Assembly: GCA_017435665.1 (NCBI GenBank)
Contig: JAFSEP010000019.1
Location: 1 to 41,649, forward strand
Direction: 5' to 3'
From: Clostridia bacterium
GTDB lineage: Bacteria > Bacillota > Clostridia > Oscillospirales > Acutalibacteraceae
Length of the DNA: 41,649 nt
The notes below the pieces were generated by a model, which did no database searches, had not been told where the DNA came from, and worked only from the letters and a program-made list of their open reading frames with translations. Positions 31,010 to 39,862 of this stretch are shown piece after piece; the stretch's first letter is position 1; every line of letters begins with the position of its first letter. Position numbers and translations under genes: made by a program.

Positions 31010-32247
31010 TGGATTACGGACTTATCGGAGAAAAGCTTTCACACAGCTTTTCAAAGGAAATACACGAGCAGATATTTGATTATAAATACGGGATAAAGGA
31101 AATCCCCAAGGATCAGCTTGATGCCTTTATGAAGGCAAAGGCTTTCAAGGGCATCAACGTGACTATTCCCTATAAGCAGACGGTCATTCCTTATCTGGAT
31201 GAAATAAGCGAGAGGGCAAAGAAAATCGGAGCCGTAAATACCGTTTATAACAGAAACGGATATCTTTACGGAGATAACACGGATTTTTCGGGAATGGTTG
31301 CTCTTATCAGGAGAAACGGCATTGAGCTTCAGGGCAGAAAGGTGCTTATTCTCGGAAGCGGAGGCACGTCTAAGACTGCCTTTGCCGTAGCTGAGGAGCT
31401 TGGCGCAAGGGAGGTTTACCGTGTTTCACGCTCGGCAAAAGACGGGGCAATCTCTTATGAGGATGCCCTGAAAAATCACACCGATGCTGAAATTCTCATT
31501 AATACAACCCCCTGCGGAATGTTTCCTCATACAGACTGTGTGCCTGTTGATATTGACCTTTTCCCCCGTCTTGAGGGAGTAGTTGATGCAGTATACAACC
31601 CTCTCAGAACGAAGCTGGTGGTTTCTGCGCTGAACAAGGGCATCAGAGCAACAGGCGGACTTTATATGCTTGTAGCTCAGGCTGTTTTTGCAGGCGAGAT
31701 ATTCACACAGACCTGCGTAAGCGAGGAAAAAACCGAAGGTGTATATAAAAATATGCTCAGGTCAAAGGAAAACATTGTTCTTACAGGTATGCCCGGCTGC
31801 GGCAAATCCACCATAGGTAAGCTGGTGGCAAAGGAGCTTGGAATGAGCTTTGTTGACAGCGATGAAGGGATTGTTGAAAAGGCAGGGAAAAGCATACCTG
31901 AAATATTTGAAAGTGTCGGAGAACAGGGCTTCCGTGACATAGAAAGTCAGGTTATCGCAGAGCTTTCTCTTTTGCAGAATACGGTTATTGCAACAGGTGG
32001 CGGTGCGATTCTCCGTCAGGAAAATGTGGATGCACTCAGGCGCAACGGAAGGATTTATTTCCTTGACAGAGATATAGAATATCTTGTCACAACCAAGGAC
32101 AGACCTCTTTCAAGTGACAGAGAAAAGCTTCGGCAAAGATATAACGAAAGATACGACATATACCTGAGCACAGCGGACAAGGTAATAAGCTGTTCACAGA
32201 GCAAAAAAGAAAATGTCGGAATGATAAAGGATGATTTTACAGAATGA
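31009..32247 (+). CDS. aroE-aroK: Fused shikimate dehydrogenase and shikimate kinase
   Basis: A 412-residue fusion. The AroE part (about 1-245) has GLIGEKLSHSFSKEIHE, catalytic Lys in INVTIPYKQTVI, NTDFSGM, and the NADPH loop LILGSGGTSKTA. It reduces 3-dehydroshikimate to shikimate. The AroK part (about 258-412) has the P-loop GMPGCGKSTIGK, SFVDSDEGI, EQGFRDIE, ATGGGAIL and the lid region DRPLSSD. It phosphorylates shikimate. The linker is short (SEEKTEGVYKNMLRSKEN). The frame is continuous, with the start codon overlapping the aroC stop. A longer in-frame start lies inside aroC and is rejected. Confidence 0.94.
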   Translation: MDYGLIGEKLSHSFSKEIHEQIFDYKYGIKEIPKDQLDAFMKAKAFKGINVTIPYKQTVIPYLDEISERAKKIGAVNTVYNRNGYLYGDNTDFSGMVALIRRNGIELQGRKVLILGSGGTSKTAFAVAEELGAREVYRVSRSAKDGAISYEDALKNHTDAEILINTTPCGMFPHTDCVPVDIDLFPRLEGVVDAVYNPLRTKLVVSALNKGIRATGGLYMLVAQAVFAGEIFTQTCVSEEKTEGVYKNMLRSKENIVLTGMPGCGKSTIGKLVAKELGMSFVDSDEGIVEKAGKSIPEIFESVGEQGFRDIESQVIAELSLLQNTVIATGGGAILRQENVDALRRNGRIYFLDRDIEYLVTTKDRPLSSDREKLRQRYNERYDIYLSTADKVISCSQSKKENVGMIKDDFTE

Positions 32248-32672
32248 AGATTTCAGTAATAAACGGGCCTAACCTTAATATGCTGGGCATAAGAGAGCCG
32301 GGTATTTACGGAAACGGAACATACGAGGCGCTTTGCTCTATGATACGGGAGCATTGCGATAAAAGGGGCATAGAGGTAAGCTTCTTTCAGTCAAATCACG
32401 AGGGCGACCTTGTGGATGAGATACAGAGAGCTTACGGCGTATGCGACGGAATTGTCATCAATCCCGGAGCCTATACCCACACGAGCGTAGCCCTTCTTGA
32501 TGCGGTTAAGGCTGTGGGTATCCCCACGGTTGAGGTGCATATTTCGGATGTATCAAAGAGAGAGGATTTCCGTCAGGTCAGCTATATCAGACTTGCCTGC
32601 GTGAAAACCATTGCAGGTCAGGGCTTTGACGGATACCTTCAGGCAATAGACTTTCTTACAGAGGATAAGTAA
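32244..32672 (+). CDS. aroQ: Type II 3-dehydroquinate dehydratase
   Basis: A 142-residue enzyme of the dodecameric type II class, making 3-dehydroshikimate. INGPNLNMLGIREPGIYGN carries the catalytic Arg/Tyr loop, FFQSNHEGDLVDEIQ the Glu region, INPGAYTHTSVALLDAV the substrate loop, and VEVHISDVSKREDFRQVSYI the catalytic-His segment. Length is typical. It overlaps the neighbouring genes by four and one bases. Confidence 0.96.
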   Translation: MKISVINGPNLNMLGIREPGIYGNGTYEALCSMIREHCDKRGIEVSFFQSNHEGDLVDEIQRAYGVCDGIVINPGAYTHTSVALLDAVKAVGIPTVEVHISDVSKREDFRQVSYIRLACVKTIAGQGFDGYLQAIDFLTEDK

Positions 32673-33886
32673 TGACAGTTAAAATAGAAAAAGGCAAGGC
32701 GAAGGGCGTTGTAACAGCTCCGCCTTCAAAGAGTATGGCGCACAGAAGCCTTATCTGTGCCGCACTTACGGAAAAAAGCACCGTCAGGGGCGTTGATTTG
32801 TCAGAGGATATCAGGGCAACTCTTTCCTGCCTTGAGGCTCTTGGCGCAGATGTGGAAATAAACGGTGATACGGTTACTCTCGGCGGAATCGGCAGAAATC
32901 CCCTGAAGAAAAACGGGCTTTTCTGCAACGAAAGCGGAAGCACCCTCAGGTTTATGATACCCCTATGCCTGATGAAGAACGAAGAAATCACCCTCTCAGG
33001 CTCACAGAGGCTTTTTGAAAGACCGAATAAGATTTATGCCGATGTCTGTGCAGAGCAGAGACTTCTGTTTCAGCAGACGGAAAAGGGAATAACCGTAAAG
33101 GGCAGGCTTTCGTCGGGAGAATACGTAATACCCGGTGACGTTTCAAGTCAGTTCATTTCGGGACTGATGTTTGTCCTTCCTCTGCTTGAGGGGGACAGCC
33201 GTATAACCCTGACGGGAAAAACGGAAAGCCGTTCATATATTTCCCTGACGGTAAAGGCTCTTTCGGACTTCGGCGTTCATATTGAGCAGACAAGCTACGA
33301 TACCTATTATATAAAGGGCGACCAGTCCTATGAAAGCAGAGATGTTACTGTTGAGGGAGATTACTCAAACGCAGCATTTTTCGAGGCTCTCAATTATCTC
33401 GGCGGAGAGGTAGAGATAAAGGGACTTGACGAAAACAGCCTTCAGGGAGACAGAGTGTATTCTCAGCTTTTCCCCCTGCTTGAAAAAGGCAAGGCTGATA
33501 TTGATATCAGCGATTGCCCCGACCTTGCTCCCGTTCTTTTTGCCCTTGCGGCGGCAAAAAACGGCGGTCTCTTCACAGGCACAAGGCGGCTGAGAATAAA
33601 GGAAAGCGACAGAGCCGAGGCAATGAAGGAGGAGCTTTCAAAGCTTGGTATAAGTGTCAGCGTGCAGGAAAACAGCGTTGAAATTGAAAAGGGAGAGCTG
33701 ACGGCTCCCGTGGAAACGCTTCACGGTCACAACGACCACAGAATAGTTATGGCATTGTCTGTGCTCTGCACCCTTACGGGAGGCAGCATTGATGAGGCCG
33801 AAAGTGTCAGAAAGAGCTTCCCCGATTTCTTCGAAAGACTTGAGGAGACGGGAATAAAAATAAAAAGGTGTAAAAATGAAACTTAA
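32672..33886 (+). CDS. aroA: 3-Phosphoshikimate 1-carboxyvinyltransferase (EPSP synthase)
   Basis: A 404-residue enzyme joining PEP to shikimate-3-phosphate. PPSKSMAHRSLICAAL binds the substrate phosphate. NESGSTLRFMIPL corresponds to the PEP/glyphosate loop (GNAGTAMRPL in E. coli): Gly and Arg are kept but the Pro position is Phe. DCPDLAPVLFALAA, LRIKESDRAEAM and HGHNDHRIVMA complete the active site. It is slightly shorter than E. coli AroA (427). The start overlaps the aroQ stop by one base. Confidence 0.95.
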   Translation: MTVKIEKGKAKGVVTAPPSKSMAHRSLICAALTEKSTVRGVDLSEDIRATLSCLEALGADVEINGDTVTLGGIGRNPLKKNGLFCNESGSTLRFMIPLCLMKNEEITLSGSQRLFERPNKIYADVCAEQRLLFQQTEKGITVKGRLSSGEYVIPGDVSSQFISGLMFVLPLLEGDSRITLTGKTESRSYISLTVKALSDFGVHIEQTSYDTYYIKGDQSYESRDVTVEGDYSNAAFFEALNYLGGEVEIKGLDENSLQGDRVYSQLFPLLEKGKADIDISDCPDLAPVLFALAAAKNGGLFTGTRRLRIKESDRAEAMKEELSKLGISVSVQENSVEIEKGELTAPVETLHGHNDHRIVMALSVLCTLTGGSIDEAESVRKSFPDFFERLEETGIKIKRCKNET

Positions 33887-34736
33887 TAAAAATCATAATA
33901 TACTTATTGTAGGACTCGGTCTTATAGGTGGCAGCTATGCCATGAGGCTGAAAAAAGAAGGCTTCACGGTCAAAGCAATAACAAGAAGTCAGTCCTCCAT
34001 AGATTATGCAGTTGAAAACGGATTAATCGACGAAGGCAGCACCGAGATTGATAAAAGGCTTATCGGTGAGGCGGATTTTATTGTTTTTGCTCTTTACCCC
34101 CATATATTTATAAGGTGGATAGAAGAAAATCAGCACTTGTTCAAGTCGGGAGCAATCATAACCGACGTTACCGGTGTAAAATGCAGTATTGTTTATAAAA
34201 TTCAGGAAATTCTCCGTGAGGATGTTGAGTTTATTGCGGCTCACCCCATGGCAGGCCGTGAGGTATACGGCGTTGAAAACAGCGATGACAGTATTTTCCT
34301 GGGTGCGAACTATATTGTTGTTCCTACGGAAAAGAACACTCCCGAGGCTATTGAGCTTTGCCGTTCCCTCGGTGAGATACTTCAGTTCAAGACGGTGACA
34401 GAGCTTTCTCCGGAAAAGCACGATGAAATGATAGCCTTTCTTTCTCAGCTTACCCACTGTATTGCCGTTTCCCTTATGTGTGCCAACGATACACCGGGAC
34501 TTGAGCATTATACGGGCGACTCCTTCCGTGACCTGACAAGAATTGCCCGTATCAACGACGATATGTGGAGTGAGCTTTTCCTCAGCAACAGAGAAGCTCT
34601 CCTTGCAGAAATGGAAAGCTTTATGACCACCTTCAACGAAATGTATGAATGTGTAAAAAATAATGAGCGTGAAAAGATGAGAGAGATGATGAGATGCTCA
34701 ACTCAGAGACGTAAACGCTTTGATAAAATAGTATAA
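33876..34736 (+). CDS. tyrA: Prephenate dehydrogenase
   Basis: A 286-residue NAD-dependent enzyme turning prephenate to 4-hydroxyphenylpyruvate, the Tyr branch. The dinucleotide loop is IVGLGLIGGSYAMRLKKEG. AHPMAGREVYGVENSD and LTHCIAVSLM, with its catalytic His, are family marks. There is no fused chorismate mutase and no C-terminal ACT domain, so feedback control by Tyr would have to differ from that of PheA. AAGGTG precedes the ATG, which overlaps the aroA end by 11 bases. Confidence 0.94.
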   Translation: MKLNKNHNILIVGLGLIGGSYAMRLKKEGFTVKAITRSQSSIDYAVENGLIDEGSTEIDKRLIGEADFIVFALYPHIFIRWIEENQHLFKSGAIITDVTGVKCSIVYKIQEILREDVEFIAAHPMAGREVYGVENSDDSIFLGANYIVVPTEKNTPEAIELCRSLGEILQFKTVTELSPEKHDEMIAFLSQLTHCIAVSLMCANDTPGLEHYTGDSFRDLTRIARINDDMWSELFLSNREALLAEMESFMTTFNEMYECVKNNEREKMREMMRCSTQRRKRFDKIV

Positions 34737-34762
34737 AATTAATAGTATAGAGGTAAAAGACT

Positions 34763-35794
34763 ATGAATATGGAATTTTTAAGAAAGCTCCCCATTCCTAA
34801 GGATGTTAAGGAGATGTATCCCATTACTCCCGAAATGGAGGCAGTTAAAAAAGCCCGTGACGAGGAAATCAGAAAGGTATTTCTCGGTGAAAGCGACAAG
34901 TTTATTCTTGTTATCGGACCTTGCTCGGCAGACAGCCGTGAGCCGGTGCTTGAATACATAGGCAGACTCAGCAGGGTGGCTGAGCAGGTAAAGGATAAGA
35001 TTATAATCATACCCCGAATTTATACAAACAAGCCCCGCACAACAGGCGACGGCTATAAGGGTATGCTTCATCAGCCCAACCCCGATGAGCGCCCCGATAT
35101 GCTCAAGGGCATTGTTGCAATCAGAGATCTTCACATAAGTGCTCTGCGTGACTACGGTCTTTCAAGTGCAGACGAGATGCTCTATCCTGAAAACCACCGT
35201 TATCTCTCCGACCTGCTTTCATATGTTGCCGTAGGTGCACGCTCTGCAGAGGACCAGCACCACAGACTGACAGCAAGCGGTCTTGACATTCCCGTCGGTA
35301 TGAAGAATACCACCAGCGGTGACCTTTCAATAATGATGAACTCAATAACCGCTGCCCGTCATCCCCATACCTTCATATTCAGAGGCTGGGAGGTTGTCAG
35401 CAAGGGTAATCCTCTTGCCCACGCCGTTCTCAGAGGCTATGCGGACTTCACAGGTAAGAGCAACGCAAACTATCATTACGAGGACCTTGTTGAGGTAAAT
35501 GAGCTCTTCAACAAATTCGGTCTTGAGCATCCTGCTGCAATTATTGACACGAACCACGCAAACTCAGGCAAAAAGTATCTTGAGCAGGTGAGAATTGCAA
35601 AGGATATTGTTTATTCCTGCAACCACAACCCTGAGGTACGTAAGCTTGTGAAGGGTCTTATGATCGAAAGCTATCTTGTTGACGGTGCGCAGAAAATCGG
35701 TGATCACGTATTCGGTCAGTCAATAACAGACCCCTGTCTGGGCTGGGAAAAGACCGAAAATCTTATCTATAATATTGCTGATACACTTAAATAA
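34763..35794 (+). CDS. aroF: DAHP synthase, class I (AroF/G/H type)
   Basis: A 343-residue enzyme joining PEP and erythrose-4-phosphate, the entry step of the pathway. FILVIGPCSADSREPVLEY holds the metal Cys, PRIYTNKPRTTGDGYKGM and GARSAEDQHHR are substrate motifs, and ENIDTNHANSGKK-like IIDTNHANSGKKY and ITDPCLGWEKTE complete the E. coli-like AroAI-alpha signature. This class is usually feedback-inhibited through its N-terminal arm; which amino acid acts here cannot be read. AGAGGTAAAAG precedes the ATG. It is the last gene of the operon, before a terminator. Confidence 0.95.
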   Translation: MNMEFLRKLPIPKDVKEMYPITPEMEAVKKARDEEIRKVFLGESDKFILVIGPCSADSREPVLEYIGRLSRVAEQVKDKIIIIPRIYTNKPRTTGDGYKGMLHQPNPDERPDMLKGIVAIRDLHISALRDYGLSSADEMLYPENHRYLSDLLSYVAVGARSAEDQHHRLTASGLDIPVGMKNTTSGDLSIMMNSITAARHPHTFIFRGWEVVSKGNPLAHAVLRGYADFTGKSNANYHYEDLVEVNELFNKFGLEHPAAIIDTNHANSGKKYLEQVRIAKDIVYSCNHNPEVRKLVKGLMIESYLVDGAQKIGDHVFGQSITDPCLGWEKTENLIYNIADTLK

Positions 35795-35800
35795 AAAAGC

Positions 35801-35841
35801 AAAGCTGACTGAAGAGTCCCCTGAGGGCATCAGTCAGCTTT
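35801..35841. terminator. Bidirectional terminator between aroF and the hydrolase gene
   Basis: AAAGCTGACTGA pairs with TCAGTCAGCTTT, with an inner CCCCTGAGGG. It lies between convergent genes and has A/T-rich flanks on both sides. Confidence 0.9.
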
Positions 35842-35856
35842 ATTGTTATATGTTTT

Positions 35857-36852
35857 TCAGTCAGTATGCTTTTCTATGAAGTCATCAACTGCAGACCAGT
35901 AAAGATCCGGGTTTACTGCTGAGGACATAGCGTGTCCGGCTCCGTCTATAACAAGCTTTTCCTTCTCGCACACAGCAGCGTTATACAGCACATCGTGCAT
36001 TTCAAAGGGAACGAAAACATCGTCACTGCCGTGAATAAAGAGTGTGGGAATTTTACAGTTTTTAATCTGTTCTTCGCTGCTTGCAGCCGTAAGGTCATAG
36101 CCTGCTCTGAATTTTGCCAGAACAGCAGCGATATTGAGAATCGGGAATGAGGGAAGTCTGAACATGGAATTGAGCTGGCTTTTGAACTCATTCCATACGG
36201 ACGTATAACCGCAATCCTCTATGGCTGCTTTGACGTTTGCGGGGATTTCTTCACCGGAAACATTCATAACCGTAGATGCGCCCATAGAAATACCGTAAAG
36301 AATAATCTGAGCATCGGGAGAGAATTCAATAGCCTGATTTATCCAGCAAAGAGCATCTCTGCGCTCCGGCCAGCCCATACCGATATATCTGCCTTCGCTT
36401 TCTCCGTGAGCACGTGCATCGGGAACAATTATGTTGTAGCCCAGTTCATAGAAGTGTTTTGAGGAATATGCCATATGACCTGCGTGCATAGTATATCCGT
36501 GAAAAACAAGGGCGTAGTTCCCGTTTCCGTTTTCATTTTTTATGTGGTAAGCGTGAAGTCTGAGACCGTCTTCTGAGGTTACATATATATCCTCCGAATT
36601 ATCCATGAACCACTGTTTTTCTTCCTCGGTGCCCGTAAATCCGCTGTATGCCATGGTGCCGCCTTCTTCGCCGTTCTGCTGAAGGACCAGCGACATTACG
36701 GTATTCATATTGAAAGAGGACTCCGAGTCAAGAGCAAAGCTGACGAGAAAATCGCTGATTACAACTGTGAGCAATACGGTTACTGCTAAAAATACAGAAG
36801 CAGCAATAAGTGCTTTTTCTTTTTTAGTTCTTTTTACCTTATCTTTTTTCAC
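35857..36852 (-). CDS. Membrane-anchored alpha/beta hydrolase
   Basis: A 331-residue protein with an N-terminal membrane anchor (ALIAASVFLAVTVLLTVVIS, about 14-33) and an extracytoplasmic alpha/beta hydrolase domain. The oxyanion segment is LVFHGYTMHAG, the nucleophile Ser is in YGISMGAS, the Asp in HGSDDVFVP and the His in DGAGHAMS. It resembles the BAAT/bem46-like peptidase-S9-related group; the substrate is unknown. The start codon is GTG at 36852, five bases after GGAGGTAAAA. It follows ispD by 13 bases and is likely co-transcribed. Confidence 0.82.
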   Translation of the reverse strand: MKKDKVKRTKKEKALIAASVFLAVTVLLTVVISDFLVSFALDSESSFNMNTVMSLVLQQNGEEGGTMAYSGFTGTEEEKQWFMDNSEDIYVTSEDGLRLHAYHIKNENGNGNYALVFHGYTMHAGHMAYSSKHFYELGYNIIVPDARAHGESEGRYIGMGWPERRDALCWINQAIEFSPDAQIILYGISMGASTVMNVSGEEIPANVKAAIEDCGYTSVWNEFKSQLNSMFRLPSFPILNIAAVLAKFRAGYDLTAASSEEQIKNCKIPTLFIHGSDDVFVPFEMHDVLYNAAVCEKEKLVIDGAGHAMSSAVNPDLYWSAVDDFIEKHTD

Positions 36853-36865
36853 TTTTACCTCCGTT

Positions 36866-37528
36866 TTATTTCACATCACTCTGATAAGTAATCTTTATAT
36901 TTTTTCTGTCGCCCTTTATTATGGCGACCTTTTCGTTTTTGTAAAGGAAAATCTTACTGCAGTCCGTGAGGCTGTTCTTTTCTTCCTGAGTCAGACTGTT
37001 ATAAAGCTCTCTCAGCTTTAACGCTCTGAAGGTCTGAGGGGTCTGCACGTGATAGATTTTGCTTCTGTCAGGAACCTCGCTGACGGTTTTGCCGTCCTCG
37101 GTGATAATCATTGTGTCAACCGCTTCAACTGCCGCCACGCTTGCACCGTTTTTCTCTGCAGAAACAATACTTTCCCTGATTATCTCACTTGTCACAAAGG
37201 GACGCACCGCATCGTGGGTGACGATTATGGTGCTTTCGTCAAGGCCGTCAGTTTCTTCTATGTAATCTATGGCTTTCATAATGGTGTCATTCCGTGTTGC
37301 ACCGCCCTCGGTGATTGCGGTTTTAGCCGTACCCCTCAGAATTTTCTCCGTCATTTCACGGAAATCCTCCGGGCAGGCAATTATGATTTTGTCGATTTCA
37401 GCAGTTTCCTCAAATCTGTCAACGGTTAGCCTGAGAATGGGTATACCGTCAATTTGTGTAAACTGCTTGGGTATATCTGCACCGAAGCGCATACCCTGAC
37501 CCCCTGCGGCAATTATTGCATAAGTCAT
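36866..37528 (-). CDS. ispD: 2-C-methyl-D-erythritol 4-phosphate cytidylyltransferase
   Basis: A 220-residue enzyme of the MEP isoprenoid pathway, forming CDP-ME from CTP and MEP. The CTP loop is AIIAAGGQGMRFGADIPKQF, followed by GIPILRLTVDRF, VTHDAVRPFV, AVEAVDTMI and QTPQTFRAL, all IspD marks. Length is normal. GGAGG precedes the ATG at 37528. It could be the closely related TarI/ribitol-5-phosphate cytidylyltransferase, but no teichoic-acid gene is adjacent. It starts next to an inverted pair of 7-bp arrays. Confidence 0.88.
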   Translation of the reverse strand: MTYAIIAAGGQGMRFGADIPKQFTQIDGIPILRLTVDRFEETAEIDKIIIACPEDFREMTEKILRGTAKTAITEGGATRNDTIMKAIDYIEETDGLDESTIIVTHDAVRPFVTSEIIRESIVSAEKNGASVAAVEAVDTMIITEDGKTVSEVPDRSKIYHVQTPQTFRALKLRELYNSLTQEEKNSLTDCSKIFLYKNEKVAIIKGDRKNIKITYQSDVK

Positions 37529-37550
37529 AACCGACCTCCTTTTTATCAAA

Positions 37551-37657
37551 TTGAAAATTGAAAGTTGAAAATGGAAAATTGTGGGGAGCGAACAATCAAG
37601 TTAGGGATTTTTTGTAATTGTGAGCTTAATTTTCCACTTTCCATTTTCAATTTTCCA
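37551..37657. repeat. Inverted pair of 7-bp arrays around a 51-base core
   Basis: Left array (37551-37578): TTGAAAA, TTGAAAG, TTGAAAA, TGGAAAA. Right array (37630-37657): TTTTCCA, CTTTCCA, TTTTCAA, TTTTCCA, that is, the same unit on the other strand. The core begins TTGTGGGGAGC, as beside the arrays at 267 and 12051. The arrays could pair as a 28-bp imperfect stem. Confidence 0.85.
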
Positions 37658-37660
37658 TTT

Positions 37661-37687
37661 AAAAAGTACGCCCGAGGGCGTACTTTT
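37661..37687 (-). terminator. Terminator of serS
   Basis: Perfect stem AAAAAGTACGCCC/GGGCGTACTTTTT with a two-base loop, immediately after the serS stop codon. Confidence 0.93.
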
Positions 37688-38956
37688 TTACTTAATAATA
37701 TCTGTGCCCATATATGCTCTGAGTGCTTCGGGAACCGTAACTGAGCCGTCTGCATTCTGATAGTTTTCAAGAATAGCAGCAACGGTTCTGCCTACTGCAA
37801 CGCCTGAGCCGTTGAGAGTGTGAACAAGCTGAGCCTTGCCCTTGCCCTCCTTATATCTGATAGAAGCTCTGCGTGCCTGGAAGTCCTCGAAGTTTGAGCA
37901 GGATGAAATTTCAACATATCTGTTATATGAAGGCATCCATACCTCAATATCATATGTCATGGCTGATGAGAAGCCGATGTCACCTGTTGAAAGAGCAACA
38001 ACTCTGTAAGGAAGACCGAGAAGCTGAAGAACACGCTCTGCGTCATTTGTGAGCTTTTCAAGCTCTGCATATGATTCCTCGGGCTTTGTGAACTTAACAA
38101 GCTCAACCTTGTTGAACTGATGCTGACGGATGAGACCTCTTGTGTCTCTGCCTGCCGAGCCTGCCTCAGCTCTGAAGCAAGCCGAATATGCGCAGTAGCT
38201 TACGGGAAGCTTTGCACCGTCCATAATCTCTTCTCTGTGCATATTTGTAACGGGAACCTCTGCTGTGGGAATAAGGAAGTAATCATCGTTTGTGATTTTG
38301 AAAGCATCCTCTTCAAATTTGGGAAGCTGACCCGTACCTGTCATTGATGCTCGGTTAACCATATAGGGAGGAAGAATTTCCGTATAGCCGTGCTCTGTGT
38401 GAGTGTCAAGGAAGAAGCTGATGATTGATCTTTCAAGTCTTGCACCGAGACCTCTGTAAAAATGGAAACGTGCACCTGTTACCTTAGCGGCTGTCTCCGG
38501 ATCAAGGATGTTAAGCTCTGCACCGATATCCCAGTGAGGCTTTGCTTCAAAGTCGAACTGTCTCGGCTCACCCCAGCGGCGGATTTCAACGTTTTCGCTG
38601 TCATCCTTACCCAGAGGAGTCTTATCGCCGGGAATGTTGGGGAATTCATATATGAGCTTCTTCTGCTTTGCTTCAAGCTCTGAAAGAACGGCATCGTCCT
38701 TCTTGATTGCTTCCTTGATGGCGTTCATCTGCTGCATAATTTCGCTGATGTCGCCGCCTTCCTTCTTTATCTGAGGGATCTGCTTGCTTGCGGCATTCTG
38801 CTGTGCCTTGAGCTCGTCTGTCTTGACGATAAGCTCACGGCGCTGTGCGTCAATGGCAAGGATTTCGTCAACAAGGGCATCCATATCCTTGTTTCTTGAC
38901 TTCATAGCAGCCTTTACCTTATCGGGATTTTCTCTGATTACTTTAATGTCTAACAT
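37688..38956 (-). CDS. serS: Seryl-tRNA synthetase
   Basis: A 422-residue class II synthetase charging tRNA-Ser and tRNA-Sec-like substrates. The N-terminal coiled-coil arm (about 30-105) includes [20 protein letters not shown]. Active-site parts are [28 protein letters not shown], motif 2 in [20 protein letters not shown] and motif 3 in [20 protein letters not shown]. The ATG follows AAGGTC. It lies 33 bases downstream of parB, too close for a T-box leader, and none is seen. Confidence 0.96.
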   Translation of the reverse strand: MLDIKVIRENPDKVKAAMKSRNKDMDALVDEILAIDAQRRELIVKTDELKAQQNAASKQIPQIKKEGGDISEIMQQMNAIKEAIKKDDAVLSELEAKQKKLIYEFPNIPGDKTPLGKDDSENVEIRRWGEPRQFDFEAKPHWDIGAELNILDPETAAKVTGARFHFYRGLGARLERSIISFFLDTHTEHGYTEILPPYMVNRASMTGTGQLPKFEEDAFKITNDDYFLIPTAEVPVTNMHREEIMDGAKLPVSYCAYSACFRAEAGSAGRDTRGLIRQHQFNKVELVKFTKPEESYAELEKLTNDAERVLQLLGLPYRVVALSTGDIGFSSAMTYDIEVWMPSYNRYVEISSCSNFEDFQARRASIRYKEGKGKAQLVHTLNGSGVAVGRTVAAILENYQNADGSVTVPEALRAYMGTDIIK

Positions 38957-38989
38957 TGTCTATCGACCTTTCTGATTTATATTCTGTAA

Positions 38990-39850
38990 TTATTCTTCAA
39001 GTGCTTTTGCAATCTTGGCAAGATCTTCCTTGCCGAAAAATTCTATCTCAAGAGTACCCTTGTTACCCTTGCCTACGAAAACCTTAACGGTTCTGCCCAT
39101 AGCTTCACCAAGAGCAAGCTCAACCTCATCATAATAGGTATCACGCTTCTTAGCTCTTTTTTCGGGCTTTACGGTATCGGACTTGCTGAGCATCTTCACC
39201 ATTCTCTCCGTTTCACGGACAGAAAGCTCTTTTCTGATTATCTCATCAGCAAGCTCAATCATTTTCTCCTTGCTTCCGATGGGCAGAAGCGCCCTTGCGT
39301 GACCTGTGGAAAGTCTGTTTTCCTTTACAAGTACACTCAGCTCAGAGGGGAGATTGAGAAGTCTCAGGGCATTTGTGATAGCCGGTCTTGACTTGCCCAC
39401 ACGCTTTGCACATTCGTCCTGAGTAAGGCCGTATGTATCAATGAGAAGCTGCAAGCCTTCTGCCTCTTCAATGGGGTTAAGATCCTCACGCTGAAGGTTT
39501 TCAATGAGGGCGATTTCCATTGTTTCGCTGTCGGAAAGCTCCTTGACAACAACGGGGACTTCGCTTAATCCTGCAAGTCTTGCGGCTCTCCATCTTCTTT
39601 CGCCTGCCACAAGCTGATAACCGTCTGAAACAGGTCTGACCAAAAGAGGCTGAATAACACCGTGCTGTGCAATAGAGTCTGCAAGCTCCGAAAGAGCCTC
39701 CTCGTCAAAGGTTTTTCTCGGCTGGTCTCTGTTGGGTTCAATTTCGTTTATTCTCAGTCTGACTGTGTTGGCTGTGCTGATTTCCTCAATGGAATTGTCA
39801 ACGAACAAAGCATCAAGCCCTCTGCCCAGACCGCCTTTTTTAGGTGCCAT
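38990..39850 (-). CDS. parB: Chromosome partitioning protein ParB
   Basis: A 286-residue parS-binding CTPase. The N-terminal ParB/sulfiredoxin domain shows NEIEPNRDQPRKTFDEEAL, GVIQPLLVRP and the CTP motif GERRWRAARLAG. ENLQREDLNPIEEA leads into the helix-turn-helix (LTQDECAKRVGKSRPAITNA). A basic linker and the C-terminal dimer domain follow. GGAGG precedes the ATG. It lies 12 bases after parA. The pair usually sits near the replication origin, but rsmG, gidA or rpmH are not in view, and no perfect parS (TGTTTCACGTGAAACA) was noticed in the window. Confidence 0.94.
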   Translation of the reverse strand: MAPKKGGLGRGLDALFVDNSIEEISTANTVRLRINEIEPNRDQPRKTFDEEALSELADSIAQHGVIQPLLVRPVSDGYQLVAGERRWRAARLAGLSEVPVVVKELSDSETMEIALIENLQREDLNPIEEAEGLQLLIDTYGLTQDECAKRVGKSRPAITNALRLLNLPSELSVLVKENRLSTGHARALLPIGSKEKMIELADEIIRKELSVRETERMVKMLSKSDTVKPEKRAKKRDTYYDEVELALGEAMGRTVKVFVGKGNKGTLEIEFFGKEDLAKIAKALEE

Positions 39851-39862
39851 TTTTTTACCTCC

